Assembly: GCA_038400315.1 (NCBI GenBank)
Contig: CP151667.1
Coordinates: 5,033,174 to 5,097,173, forward strand
Reading direction: 5' to 3'
DNA from: Isosphaeraceae bacterium EP7
GTDB taxonomy: Bacteria > Planctomycetota > Planctomycetia > Isosphaerales > Isosphaeraceae
Length of the DNA stretch: 64,000 bases
Under the pieces are notes generated by a model. That model saw nothing but the letters and a program-made list of their open reading frames with translations. It had not been told where the DNA came from and did not search any database. Made by a program: the position numbers and the translations under genes. Shown here piece after piece: positions 1 to 8,508 of the stretch (its first letter is position 1; every line of letters begins with the position of its first letter).

Positions 1-1043
1 GGAAGGTCTCCATCCAGTCCGCCCGGCCGGTCGCAGAGGCCGGACCAGGCGATATTACGTTCATCGAGAGCGAGCGCTACGGCAAGCTCCTGCGCGGCTC
101 GACGGCCAGCGCGGCGCTCGTCGGCCCGCACCTGAAGCTCTCGGCCGAATACGCGCCCGGCTTCCCCGTCATCGAGGTCTCCGACCCGATCGACGCCTTC
201 ATGGCCGTGCGCAACCACCTCGACGACGAGAAGCCCCCGCGCTGGGTGGGCATCCATCACCGCTCGTACGTCGCCCCGTCCGCGAAGCTCGGAGCGGATG
301 TCGCGATCTATCCGCTCGCTTACGTGGGCGAGGACGTTGTCGTCGGTGAAGGGTGCACCATCCATCCCGGCGCGGTTGTCGGAAACCGCTGTCGACTCGG
401 CCAGGGGGTCATCCTCCACCCCAACGTCGTCCTCTACGACGACGTGACCCTGGGCGACCGCACCGAGGTCCACGCCGGCACCGTCCTGGGCGGCGACGGC
501 TTCAAGTACCGCACCGTCGAGGGCCGCCACCTCAAGGTCCCGCACACAGGGCGCGTCGAAGTCGGCTCCGACGTCGAGATCGGCTCCAACTGCGCCATCG
601 ACCGCGGCACCTTCGGCGCCACCAAGATCGGCGACGGGACCAAGATCGACAACCTGGTCATGATCGCCCACAACAACGTCATCGGCCGCCACAACCTACT
701 CTGCGGCCAGGTCGGCATCGCCGGCAGCTGCACCACCGGCGACCACGTGATCATGGCCGGCCAGGCCGGCATCAAGGATCACACCGAGATCGGCGACAAG
801 GTCATCGTCGGCGCCCAGTCCGGGGTCCATCGCAACGTCCCGAGCAACCAACAGGTCCTCGGCTCCCCCGCGATCCCCCTCCGTGACCAGCGCCGGATCT
901 TCCAGATGACCGCCCGCCTCCCGGACATGCAACGCCAGCTCCGCGAGCTGACCGCCCGCGTCGCCCAGCTCATGGGCAGCAACAACCTGCCCGCCGCGGC
1001 CGAGCCCGTGCCGGCCCAGCCCGACGACCCGACCGGCTTCTGA
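1..1043 (+). CDS. lpxD: UDP-3-O-acylglucosamine N-acyltransferase (5' truncated by window)
   Basis: LpxD adds the second, N-linked acyl chain to UDP-3-O-acylglucosamine in lipid A synthesis, in the cytoplasm. The reading frame is already open at base 3 and reads into the usual N-terminal domain (GDITFIESERYG), so the ATG at 201 is internal and the true start lies upstream of the window. The body is a left-handed beta-helix of hexapeptide repeats. The segment MIAHNNVIGRHN holds the histidine expected to be catalytic, and the C-terminus is a helical tail as in LpxD trimers. The stop is 3 bases before lpxI, so the two form one lipid A unit. This implies an outer membrane with lipid A-type LPS. 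Confidence 0.95.
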   Translation, partial: KVSIQSARPVAEAGPGDITFIESERYGKLLRGSTASAALVGPHLKLSAEYAPGFPVIEVSDPIDAFMAVRNHLDDEKPPRWVGIHHRSYVAPSAKLGADVAIYPLAYVGEDVVVGEGCTIHPGAVVGNRCRLGQGVILHPNVVLYDDVTLGDRTEVHAGTVLGGDGFKYRTVEGRHLKVPHTGRVEVGSDVEIGSNCAIDRGTFGATKIGDGTKIDNLVMIAHNNVIGRHNLLCGQVGIAGSCTTGDHVIMAGQAGIKDHTEIGDKVIVGAQSGVHRNVPSNQQVLGSPAIPLRDQRRIFQMTARLPDMQRQLRELTARVAQLMGSNNLPAAAEPVPAQPDDPTGF

Positions 1044-1046
1044 TCG

Positions 1047-1967
1047 ATGCCCACATCGCCCCCTTCGAGGACCGAGCCGGTGGCAACGACGACCGCACCG
1101 GGCCCCCGAGCCACGACCCCCGCGCGGGCCGACTCGCCCGTCGGCCTGATCGCCGGCAGCGGCCGATTCCCGATCCTCTTCGCCCAGGCCGCCCGGGCGC
1201 AGGGGCTCCGGGTCGCCTGCGTCGGCATCCGCCACGAGGCGCCGCCCGAGCTTCGTGAGATGTGCGACTCTTATGACGAGGTCGGCATCAGCCACCTTGG
1301 CGGGATGATCCGCGCCTTCCGTCGACGCGGCGTCGAGCGTGCGGTGATGGCGGGCAAGGTCACGAAGAACGTGATGTACACCCCGCGCCGGTTCCTCCAG
1401 CTCTGGCCCGACCTGCGGATGATCCGCTTCTGGTACGGCCGCCTCGGCGACAAGAAGGACGACTCGATCCTGCTTGGCGTCATCGCCGAGTTCGAACGCG
1501 ACGGGATCCCCTTCGGATCGGCCCTGGACTACTGCCCGGAGCTCCTCGTGACCGCTGGAACCCTCACACGCCGCCAGCCGACCACCAAGGAACGGCTCGA
1601 CATCGACTTTGGCTGGACCCTGGCCAAGGAGATGGGCCGCCTCGACGTCGGCCAGTCCGTCGCCGTCAAGGAACTGGCCACCCTCGCCATCGAGGCCATC
1701 GAGGGCACCGACCGCTGCATCGAGCGGGCCGGCCACCTCTGCAAGTCGGGCGGCTGGACCCTCGTCAAGGTCGCCAAGCCCCAGCAAGATATGCGCTTCG
1801 ACGTCCCCACCGTCGGCATCACCACCATCGAGAATCTCCACAAGGCCGGAGCCCGGGTCCTCGCCATCGAAGCCAGCCGGACCATCGTCATCGACCAGCC
1901 CGACGTCGTGAAGCTGGCCGACAAATACGGGATGACCATCATCGCCCTCGACCCCGACGCCCGCTGA
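1047..1967 (+). CDS. lpxI: UDP-2,3-diacylglucosamine pyrophosphatase LpxI-like (DUF1009)
   Basis: LpxI hydrolyses UDP-2,3-diacylglucosamine to lipid X and UMP, replacing LpxH in many bacteria. The 306-residue product opens with about 30 disordered Pro/Thr-rich residues, followed by the family N-terminal motif LIAGSGRFPILFA. Further LpxI-like stretches are VMAGKVTKN, LTRRQPTTKE and VGITTIENLHKAGARVLA. The ATG at 1047 follows the lpxD stop by 3 bases, which points to translational coupling. A start nearer the core cannot be excluded because the first 30 residues are not conserved-looking. The family call is firm; the enzymatic role is from family knowledge. Confidence 0.9.
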   Translation: MPTSPPSRTEPVATTTAPGPRATTPARADSPVGLIAGSGRFPILFAQAARAQGLRVACVGIRHEAPPELREMCDSYDEVGISHLGGMIRAFRRRGVERAVMAGKVTKNVMYTPRRFLQLWPDLRMIRFWYGRLGDKKDDSILLGVIAEFERDGIPFGSALDYCPELLVTAGTLTRRQPTTKERLDIDFGWTLAKEMGRLDVGQSVAVKELATLAIEAIEGTDRCIERAGHLCKSGGWTLVKVAKPQQDMRFDVPTVGITTIENLHKAGARVLAIEASRTIVIDQPDVVKLADKYGMTIIALDPDAR

Positions 1968-2412
1968 GTTTATTCCATCGTTTTGGCCGCGTGTCCTTGT
2001 AATTTAGTCTGACCTCATTCCACTTCGTCGCCTGCCGAGCTTCTTGCAGAATACTTTCAACATATTACATAATTTTGCATGTTCCCCTTCCTGGGTTGCT
2101 CTCATCCCCACCTTCGCGGTGAGGGCCCGACGGGCGTCGTCGTCGTCGAGCTGAACGACCCGGCGTGGGAATTTGGTGGTCGTGGTCGTCACACCTCAGG
2201 ATGCGAATTGAGTTGGACTGCGGTTCGCGAGTTTTCGATCGAGCAGGGTTTCCAGCGCATCGGTGCCAGTTTTGGAAATTGTTGTGTGGCTACGGGCTTA
2301 CGACTCGGAATTTCTCGGGCCGAATCATCATTCGTGCGATTTGTGGCGCAGAATTGGAGGAGGTCATCTTTCAGTAATCGTCGCAGATTATCCTCAAGAG
2401 AAAGAGCCCCCG
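1968..2412 (+). other. intergenic region and putative leader of the carbohydrate cluster
   Basis: No gene is convincing in these 445 bases. The part around 2040-2080 is AT-rich and contains the promoter candidate listed separately. The open frames in it lack ribosome-binding sites and family-like composition. The frame of the next gene is open from 2263, but the sequence between 2263 and 2412 does not look like a glycosidase N-terminus, so it is treated as untranslated leader. Confidence 0.5.
2044..2073 (+). promoter_or_regulatory. candidate sigma-70-type promoter for the glycosidase cluster
   Basis: TTGCAG at 2044-2049 and CATAAT at 2068-2073 are separated by 18 bases in an AT-rich patch. 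It would give a leader of about 330 bases before the GH63 gene. This is a motif match only. Confidence 0.3.
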
Positions 2413-5142
2413 ATGAATTCCGAAAACTCGAGGCTCGAGGAATCGCGTAGCGGTCGAGTCGAGTGGAAGAAGTGGGGGCCGTATTTGTCCGAACGCCAGT
2501 GGGGCACTGTGCGTGAGGACTACAGCGAAAATGGGGACGCCTGGAACTTCTTTACCCACGATCATGCCCGCTCGCGTGCATATCGCTGGGGCGAAGATGG
2601 TCTGGCCGGCATTTCCGATGACCATCAGCGGCTCTGCTTTTCATTGGCCCTGTGGAACGGTAATGATCCGATCCTCAAGGAGCGGATGTTTGGATTGACC
2701 AACAGCGAAGGCAACCACGGCGAGGACGTCAAGGAATACTACTTCTATCTCGACAGCACGCCGACCCACTCGTACATGAAGTATCTGTACAAATACCCGC
2801 ATGCGGCGTATCCCTACGCCGATCTCTTGGAGACGAACCGGCGGCGAAACCGCGACGAGATGGAGTATGAGCTCCTCGACACGGGCATCTTCGACGACGA
2901 CCGATACTTCGACATCTTCGTCGAGTATGCCAAGGGCGGCCCGGAGGACATCCTGGTGCGGATCACGGCCGTCAACCGTGGACCGGACGCGGCTGAACTG
3001 CATCTTCTGCCGACATTGTGGTTCCGAAATGACTGGTCGTCCTGGATCGCCGATTCGAACCGAGCGACCCAGAAACCCAACCTCACGCAGGTCAAGACCT
3101 CGGCAGGCAGAAGCGCGGTCACGGGCACACATCCGATTCTCGGTGAATTCACCCTTTACTGCGAGGGCGAGACCCCGCTGCTCTTCACCGAGAATGAAAC
3201 CAACCACGAGAAGCTGTTTCCCGCGCTGCAGAACGAGAGCCCCCATGTCAAGGACGGCATCAACGACTACATCGTGCAAGGCCATCAGGACGCGGTGAAT
3301 CCGGCGAAGCAGGGCACGAAGGCCGCTGCCCACTACCACGTCAATGTCGGCGGCGGCCAGACCGAAGTGATTCGACTGCGGCTCTCCAAGGCTTCTCCAG
3401 GGCAGACATGCAACCCGTTCGGCACGCTCTTCAATGAGGTCTTCGCGGACAGGCTTCGTGAAGCCGATGAGTTTTACAAGTCGGTGACCCCGCCATCGGT
3501 GAGCGCCGACGCGGCCAACGTGATGCGCCAGGCTCTGGCTGGCATGCTCTGGAGCAAGCAGTTCTTCTTCTTCGACGGCGACAACTGGCTGGATGAGCAC
3601 AATTCCAACCCGCTGCATTCCGGATATCGCAATTCCCGGAACTCGGAATGGTTCCACATGTTGAACAAGGACATCATCTCGATGCCCGACAAGTGGGAGT
3701 ATCCCTGGTACGCGGCCTGGGATCTGGCGTTCCATGCGCTTCCGCTGGCGATCGTTGACCCCGACTTCGCCAAGGATCAGCTGAGGCTGATGCTCAAGGG
3801 AGTTTACCTGCATCCCAGCGGCCAGATTCCGGCTTATGAGTGGAATTTCAGCGACGTGAACCCGCCGGTTCATGCCTGGGCAACACTCTTCCTCCATCGC
3901 ACCACCCAGGCCCTGGGCGGCGAAACGGATGTCGATTTCCTCAGGGGGACGTTCAACAAGCTGATGTTGAACTTCACCTGGTGGGCGAATCGCAAGGACC
4001 GCTTCGGGAAGAACGTCTTCGAGGGGGGCTTCCTCGGCCTCGACAACATCGGCGTCTTCGATCGCAGCGCCCCGCTCCCGACCGGTGGCCACCTGGAGCA
4101 GGCGGACGGCACGGCCTGGATGGCGCTGTTCAGCCAGAACATGGCGGAACTGGCCGTCGAACTCGCTGTCCACGATCCGTGTTACGAGGACATGGTCGTT
4201 AAGTTCGTGGAGCAATTCCTCTACATTGCCGCGGCGATGAACCGTCGCGGGCAGGACAGCATGTGGGACGAGGAGGACGGCTTTTACTACGACCTCCTGC
4301 GACTTCCCGACGGCAGCGCCACGCGGCTCAAGGTGCGTTCCCTGGTGGGGTTGCTGCCCCTTTGTGCCACGACGGTCATCGAAGAATGGCAGCGAGAGCG
4401 CGTTCCGCGGGCGATGACCGGTCTGTTGGATCTGCTACGCCGGATACCGGAACTTGCGAATGCGATTCACCCCACCGGACCGGGTCACCTCGGCGCGAAC
4501 GGGCGCGGGATCTTCGCCCTGCTCAATCCGGAACGGCTCCGCCGGGTCCTCACGAAGATGCTTGACGAAGACGAGTTCCTGGGCCCCTACGGAATCCGCT
4601 CGATCTCGAAGTTCCACGAGCAGCATCCCTACGTCTTCCACGTCCAGGGCCAGGAGTACCGGGTGGACTATCTGCCGGCCGAGTCGAACACGGGAATGTT
4701 CGGCGGCAATTCGAACTGGCGCGGCCCGGTCTGGATGCCGGTGAACGCCATGATCATCCGGGCCCTCCTGCAGTTCTACCTGTACTACGGCGACAACTTT
4801 AAGATCGAATGCCCCACGGGGTCGGGCAAGATGATGAACCTCTTCGAGGTGAGCGAGGAGATCTCCGACCGTCTCACTCGGACATTCCTGCGCGATGAGC
4901 AGGGCCGGCGTCCGGTCTACGGCGGCACGGAGAAATTCCAATCCGACCCCCACTGGCAGGATCACATCCTCTTCTACGAATATTTCCACGGCGACAACGG
5001 CGCGGGCCTGGGCGCGAGCCATCAGACCGGCTGGACCGGGCTCGTGGCCAAGTTCATCCAGCTCTATGGCTTCCTGGATGCGGATCAAGCGTTGGAAGGC
5101 GGCAAGATGGCGGGTTTCCAGAAAGTGAAAGGGGAACAATGA
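2413..5142 (+). CDS. GH63-type (MGH1-like) glucosidase
   Basis: A 909-residue glycoside hydrolase resembling bacterial GH63/YgjK-type glucosidases, which release glucose or mannose from alpha-linked oligosaccharides or glycosides. After an N-terminal beta domain (about residues 1-320), the C-terminal two thirds should be an (alpha/alpha)6 barrel. Typical stretches are WYAAWDLAFHALPLA, SNWRGPVWMPVNAMI and ASHQTGWTGLVAKF near the end. The frame is open from 2263, but ATG 2413 was chosen because AGAGAAAGAG lies just upstream and the protein from there starts like its relatives. No signal peptide is seen, so it is probably cytoplasmic. It ends one base before the GH13 gene. The exact substrate cannot be read from sequence. 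Confidence 0.88.
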   Translation: MNSENSRLEESRSGRVEWKKWGPYLSERQWGTVREDYSENGDAWNFFTHDHARSRAYRWGEDGLAGISDDHQRLCFSLALWNGNDPILKERMFGLTNSEGNHGEDVKEYYFYLDSTPTHSYMKYLYKYPHAAYPYADLLETNRRRNRDEMEYELLDTGIFDDDRYFDIFVEYAKGGPEDILVRITAVNRGPDAAELHLLPTLWFRNDWSSWIADSNRATQKPNLTQVKTSAGRSAVTGTHPILGEFTLYCEGETPLLFTENETNHEKLFPALQNESPHVKDGINDYIVQGHQDAVNPAKQGTKAAAHYHVNVGGGQTEVIRLRLSKASPGQTCNPFGTLFNEVFADRLREADEFYKSVTPPSVSADAANVMRQALAGMLWSKQFFFFDGDNWLDEHNSNPLHSGYRNSRNSEWFHMLNKDIISMPDKWEYPWYAAWDLAFHALPLAIVDPDFAKDQLRLMLKGVYLHPSGQIPAYEWNFSDVNPPVHAWATLFLHRTTQALGGETDVDFLRGTFNKLMLNFTWWANRKDRFGKNVFEGGFLGLDNIGVFDRSAPLPTGGHLEQADGTAWMALFSQNMAELAVELAVHDPCYEDMVVKFVEQFLYIAAAMNRRGQDSMWDEEDGFYYDLLRLPDGSATRLKVRSLVGLLPLCATTVIEEWQRERVPRAMTGLLDLLRRIPELANAIHPTGPGHLGANGRGIFALLNPERLRRVLTKMLDEDEFLGPYGIRSISKFHEQHPYVFHVQGQEYRVDYLPAESNTGMFGGNSNWRGPVWMPVNAMIIRALLQFYLYYGDNFKIECPTGSGKMMNLFEVSEEISDRLTRTFLRDEQGRRPVYGGTEKFQSDPHWQDHILFYEYFHGDNGAGLGASHQTGWTGLVAKFIQLYGFLDADQALEGGKMAGFQKVKGEQ

Positions 5143-5143
5143 C

Positions 5144-6637
5144 ATGAGCGAGCCACGTTATCCCTCACTTTATCAGATCAATACCCGTGTCTGGCTTACG
5201 GAACTTTCCCAGAAGCTGGGACACTCCGCGACCTTGGACGACATTCCGGATGTCGAATTGGATCGCCTTGCCGAGTTAGGCTTCGACTGGATCTGGTTCC
5301 TTAGCGTCTGGCAAACCGGCCCGGGGTCGCAGCGAGTCTCGCGCAACAATCCAGATTGGCGCCGTGAATTTCAGGAGACGCTTCCGGATTTACGCGAGGA
5401 AGACATTGCCGGCTCAGGCTTCGCGATTACCGGCTACACGGTGCATCAGAATCTCGGAGGTGACGCTGCGCTGGCCCGCCTGCGCGAGCGGCTCCGCAAG
5501 TGCGGCCTGAGGCTCATGCTCGACTTCGTGCCCAATCACATGGGGCTCGATCATCCTTGGATCGAACATCATCCCGAGTATTTCATTCCTGGCACTGAAG
5601 TCGACCTGGCCAGCACTCCGCAGAATTTCACCCGAGTCAGTCGGCAGGGGGGCGATCTGATCTTGGCCTACGGCCGTGATCCGTATTTCTCCGGCTGGCC
5701 CGACACACTGCAACTCAACTATGCCAACACCGCTACGCAGGAAGCGATGATCGGAGAACTGGTCAAGATCGCCGGTCAGTGCGACGGTGTGCGCTGCGAC
5801 ATGGCGATGCTGGTCTTGCCGGACGTGTTCGACAGGACGTGGGGCCAGCGTGCGCCCCTCTTCTGGCCGAACGCGACACGACGGGTTCGAGAGCGCTCGC
5901 CGGGCTTCGTTTTCATGGCCGAAGTCTATTGGGACCTTGAATGGACGCTCCAGCAACAGGGATTTGATTACGCCTACGACAAGCGACTCTATGACCGCTT
6001 GCGTGACCACCACGCCCGTCCGGTCCGCGAACACTTTCACGCCGGCCTGGACTACCAGGATAAGCTGGCCCGCTTCCTGGAGAATCACGACGAGCCGCGG
6101 GCGGCGGCCACCTTCCCTCCTTGCATCCACGAAGCCGCCGCCGTCATCACGTATCTATCTCCAGGACTAAGGTTTTTTCATCAGGGACAATTCGAAGGGA
6201 GGAAGAAGAGGATTTCGCCCCATCTCTGTCGTGCACCGTTCGAGCCAGTCGATCCGGCGATTCGGCAGTTTTATGATCGTCTACTGACCATCATTCGTCA
6301 GCGAGTTGTGCGTGATGGTCAGTGGTACTTGCTCGAATGCGCGCCCGCCTGGGATGGTAACTGGACACACGATTGCGTCGTGGCTTTTGGCTGGCAAAGG
6401 GCGGATGGAGAACTGCTCCTCGTGGTCGTGAATTATGCCCCGAACCAAAGCCAGTGTCGTATCCGTCTATCGTTCTCGGATTTAGGTGGCTACTCCTGGA
6501 ATTTACAGGACCAGCTCAGCTCCGACCGCGTTGATCGCGACGGCAGTGAACTTCAATCTCAGGGATTATTCGTCGATTTACGACCTTGGCAGGCGTCAGT
6601 CTTCACGTTCAGCAGGATGGCCGGGCCACCTACGTGA
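5144..6637 (+). CDS. alpha-amylase family glycoside hydrolase (GH13)
   Basis: A 497-residue GH13 TIM-barrel enzyme acting on alpha-glucosidic bonds by the retaining mechanism. The catalytic triad is visible: Asp in GVRCDMAM (about residue 218, nucleophile), Glu in FMAEVYWD (about 260, acid/base) and Asp in LENHDEPR (about 316). The beta3 motif DFVPNHMG is also present. The C-terminal 90 residues form a beta domain. There is no signal peptide. The ATG lies one base after the GH63 stop, so the two enzymes are almost certainly co-translated and work on the same substrate pool. The last 500 bases are markedly AT-richer than neighbouring genes. The subfamily is not resolved. Confidence 0.9.
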   Translation: MSEPRYPSLYQINTRVWLTELSQKLGHSATLDDIPDVELDRLAELGFDWIWFLSVWQTGPGSQRVSRNNPDWRREFQETLPDLREEDIAGSGFAITGYTVHQNLGGDAALARLRERLRKCGLRLMLDFVPNHMGLDHPWIEHHPEYFIPGTEVDLASTPQNFTRVSRQGGDLILAYGRDPYFSGWPDTLQLNYANTATQEAMIGELVKIAGQCDGVRCDMAMLVLPDVFDRTWGQRAPLFWPNATRRVRERSPGFVFMAEVYWDLEWTLQQQGFDYAYDKRLYDRLRDHHARPVREHFHAGLDYQDKLARFLENHDEPRAAATFPPCIHEAAAVITYLSPGLRFFHQGQFEGRKKRISPHLCRAPFEPVDPAIRQFYDRLLTIIRQRVVRDGQWYLLECAPAWDGNWTHDCVVAFGWQRADGELLLVVVNYAPNQSQCRIRLSFSDLGGYSWNLQDQLSSDRVDRDGSELQSQGLFVDLRPWQASVFTFSRMAGPPT

Positions 6638-6732
6638 CGCGTCCGGCTCACTGGCATGACCATGACAAATTCCGTCAAGCCCCGTTTTTCTTTGGGGATT
6701 TCTTGCCCTCCCTGCCGAGGAAAAGGATTGCG

Positions 6733-6759
6733 ATGCTCTCGCGTCAGTCGTTCCCTTAG
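6733..6759 (+). other. in-frame start and amber stop ahead of the porin gene
   Basis: ATG 6733 follows a strong Shine-Dalgarno sequence (GAGGAAAAGG, about 6718-6727). It reads MLSRQSFP and then hits TAG at 6757-6759. It is in the same frame as the porin that continues from 6775. It can be read as a nonsense mutation in the original start region, a sequencing error, or a short leader peptide with reinitiation at GTG 6775 or TTG 6781. Confidence 0.6.
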
Positions 6760-6774
6760 AACTCGTTCAGTGAG

Positions 6775-8139
6775 GTGGTTTTGCAGTCAGGCGGCGCGGG
6801 CACTCTCCGACTTTGCGTCGCAGTTCTGCTCCTCCTCTCGGGATCGGCATCGGGCGCCGCGCCGACCGAACAGGCTGGGATTGAAGATCCAGCGGAATCG
6901 ACAAGGGGCCTCGATGAACAGATCGTCGCGCCAGTGCCCCGGCCAACGCTGGCCTTGCACCAAAGCTGCGACTTGTGGAAGCGATGGCAACTGCCAGGTG
7001 ACTGGTTTGGCTCGCGAAACCAACTCGCCGAGAACGGCCTGACCTTCTTGGGTGATCTCACCCAGTACTATCAGGGGGTGACCACTGGCGGCCTGGCTCA
7101 GCGCTTTGCTTATGGTGGTCGCGGCGACTATCTGATCGACATTGATACCAGGAAATCGGGACTCTGGTCAGGAGGGCACCTCGATCTCCGCGGTGAGACG
7201 CGCCTGGGGCAGGACACAAATGAGATCGACGGCGCGGTGGCACTGTCGAACTTCGCCATGGCACTCCCGCGGCCGAACCGGGATGCGACGGCGCTCACCG
7301 GCGTGCAATACACGCAGGATCTCTCGCAACGCGCCTCCGTCTTCTTCGGTAAGCTCAACCTCCTGGATGGGACCCCTGCCGCGTACGCCCGAGGCCTGCG
7401 TCTGAACTACTTCTGGAACGCGGCGATGCAGGCCAACCTCAGCCGGGCCTATCTGCTCCCTAGCGCTCTGGGAGCCGGCTTCACGGTACGAGGCGAGGTC
7501 GAACCGGTGTTCAATTTTTATCTGCTCGATACCCATTACATCCCCATGACGAGCGGATTCTCGACGTTGTTCTCCAATGGCGTAGTGGCCTATGGAGAAT
7601 ACCGGCTGAGGACCTCTTGGTTCGACCTTCCGGGGCATAGCACGTTTGGATTTCTCTATTCTAGCGCGGCCCGGACGGCCCTTAATAGCAATCCTTATCT
7701 GCTTCTCCGGTTGGCCCTCTCGGGGGCTCCGTTACCTGTGGAGGACTCCGCCTGGACCGTGACCTATCACCTCGATCAGGTGCTTTATGCCGATGCGGAC
7801 GATCCAAGGCGCACCTGGACCCTCAACAGTGATCTCGGCCTGACCGACGGGAATCCGAACCCGATCCGCTGGTTCGCCAACGTGTCCCTGGTCGGGAACA
7901 GCCCGATCCGCAGTCGCGAGAACGACACGATTGGCATCGGCTATTACCACCTCGGGGTCAGTAAACTGCCGATCCTGACAATTCACGGTCTCGGCGCCGA
8001 GGACGGCGTAGAATTATTTTACAATGCGGCAGTTACCCCATGGTTCCATGTGACACCTGACCTGCAAATCCTCGACCCCGCACAAGAGCACACCGCGCCG
8101 GCCCTCCTCTTCGGCATCAGGGCCAGGCTATCGTTCTGA
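6775..8139 (+). CDS. carbohydrate-selective porin, OprB family
   Basis: An outer-membrane beta-barrel for diffusion of sugars. After a hydrophobic export signal (LRLCVAVLLLLSGSASGAA), the mature part has OprB features: DWFGSRNQLAENGLTF near the N-terminus, then alternating amphipathic strands, YGEYRLRTSWFDLPG, and a C-terminal aromatic residue (ARLSF) as expected for barrel assembly. The only in-frame starts after the TAG at 6757 are GTG 6775 and TTG 6781, the latter with GAGG at 6772-6775. Neither leaves the usual basic N-region of a signal peptide, whereas reading through from ATG 6733 would give a longer signal. It follows the GH63 and GH13 genes and probably feeds them sugar. It may be a recently damaged gene. 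Confidence 0.85.
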   Translation: MVLQSGGAGTLRLCVAVLLLLSGSASGAAPTEQAGIEDPAESTRGLDEQIVAPVPRPTLALHQSCDLWKRWQLPGDWFGSRNQLAENGLTFLGDLTQYYQGVTTGGLAQRFAYGGRGDYLIDIDTRKSGLWSGGHLDLRGETRLGQDTNEIDGAVALSNFAMALPRPNRDATALTGVQYTQDLSQRASVFFGKLNLLDGTPAAYARGLRLNYFWNAAMQANLSRAYLLPSALGAGFTVRGEVEPVFNFYLLDTHYIPMTSGFSTLFSNGVVAYGEYRLRTSWFDLPGHSTFGFLYSSAARTALNSNPYLLLRLALSGAPLPVEDSAWTVTYHLDQVLYADADDPRRTWTLNSDLGLTDGNPNPIRWFANVSLVGNSPIRSRENDTIGIGYYHLGVSKLPILTIHGLGAEDGVELFYNAAVTPWFHVTPDLQILDPAQEHTAPALLFGIRARLSF

Positions 8140-8508
8140 TCCGAGAACTTGAGATAAATCGTGGCGGGGGCCGGGAAGGGGACATTCTGATTTTCACAAT
8201 AGTTCCACACGATCTAGAGGCCGTAATGGAAGCCTCTTTCCTGTGTCACTCTACGTGTTGGCCTACTTTACGACCGCCCTCAGATTGACCTGCGTAGGCC
8301 CGTGAACGGGCGGGCCGGGAACAATCCAACACGGCGGCTGGAATTATTTTCCCATTTTGCCCACTTTTATGTCCGGGACGTCCCTCTTAAGGGATAGTAT
8401 TCAATAGAGGCCCAGATCTCGCGCGATGCCGCGCGGGCCGGGCCGCTCCGCCGACGTCGGCGAGCACTCGCACCCTCCGAATCCGCACCCAGGAAGCGAC
8501 GCAGCACC
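8140..8508 (+). other. intergenic region, possible mobile-element footprint
   Basis: No gene is supported in 369 bases. A GC-rich run followed by GGGGACATTCTGATTTTCAC (8176-8195) looks like the end sequence of small transposable or REP-type elements, but no transposase or second end is seen. The rest is mixed composition with a short AT-rich patch around 8340-8400. The ATG at 8426 opens a frame antisense-like in composition and was not accepted. Confidence 0.35.
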
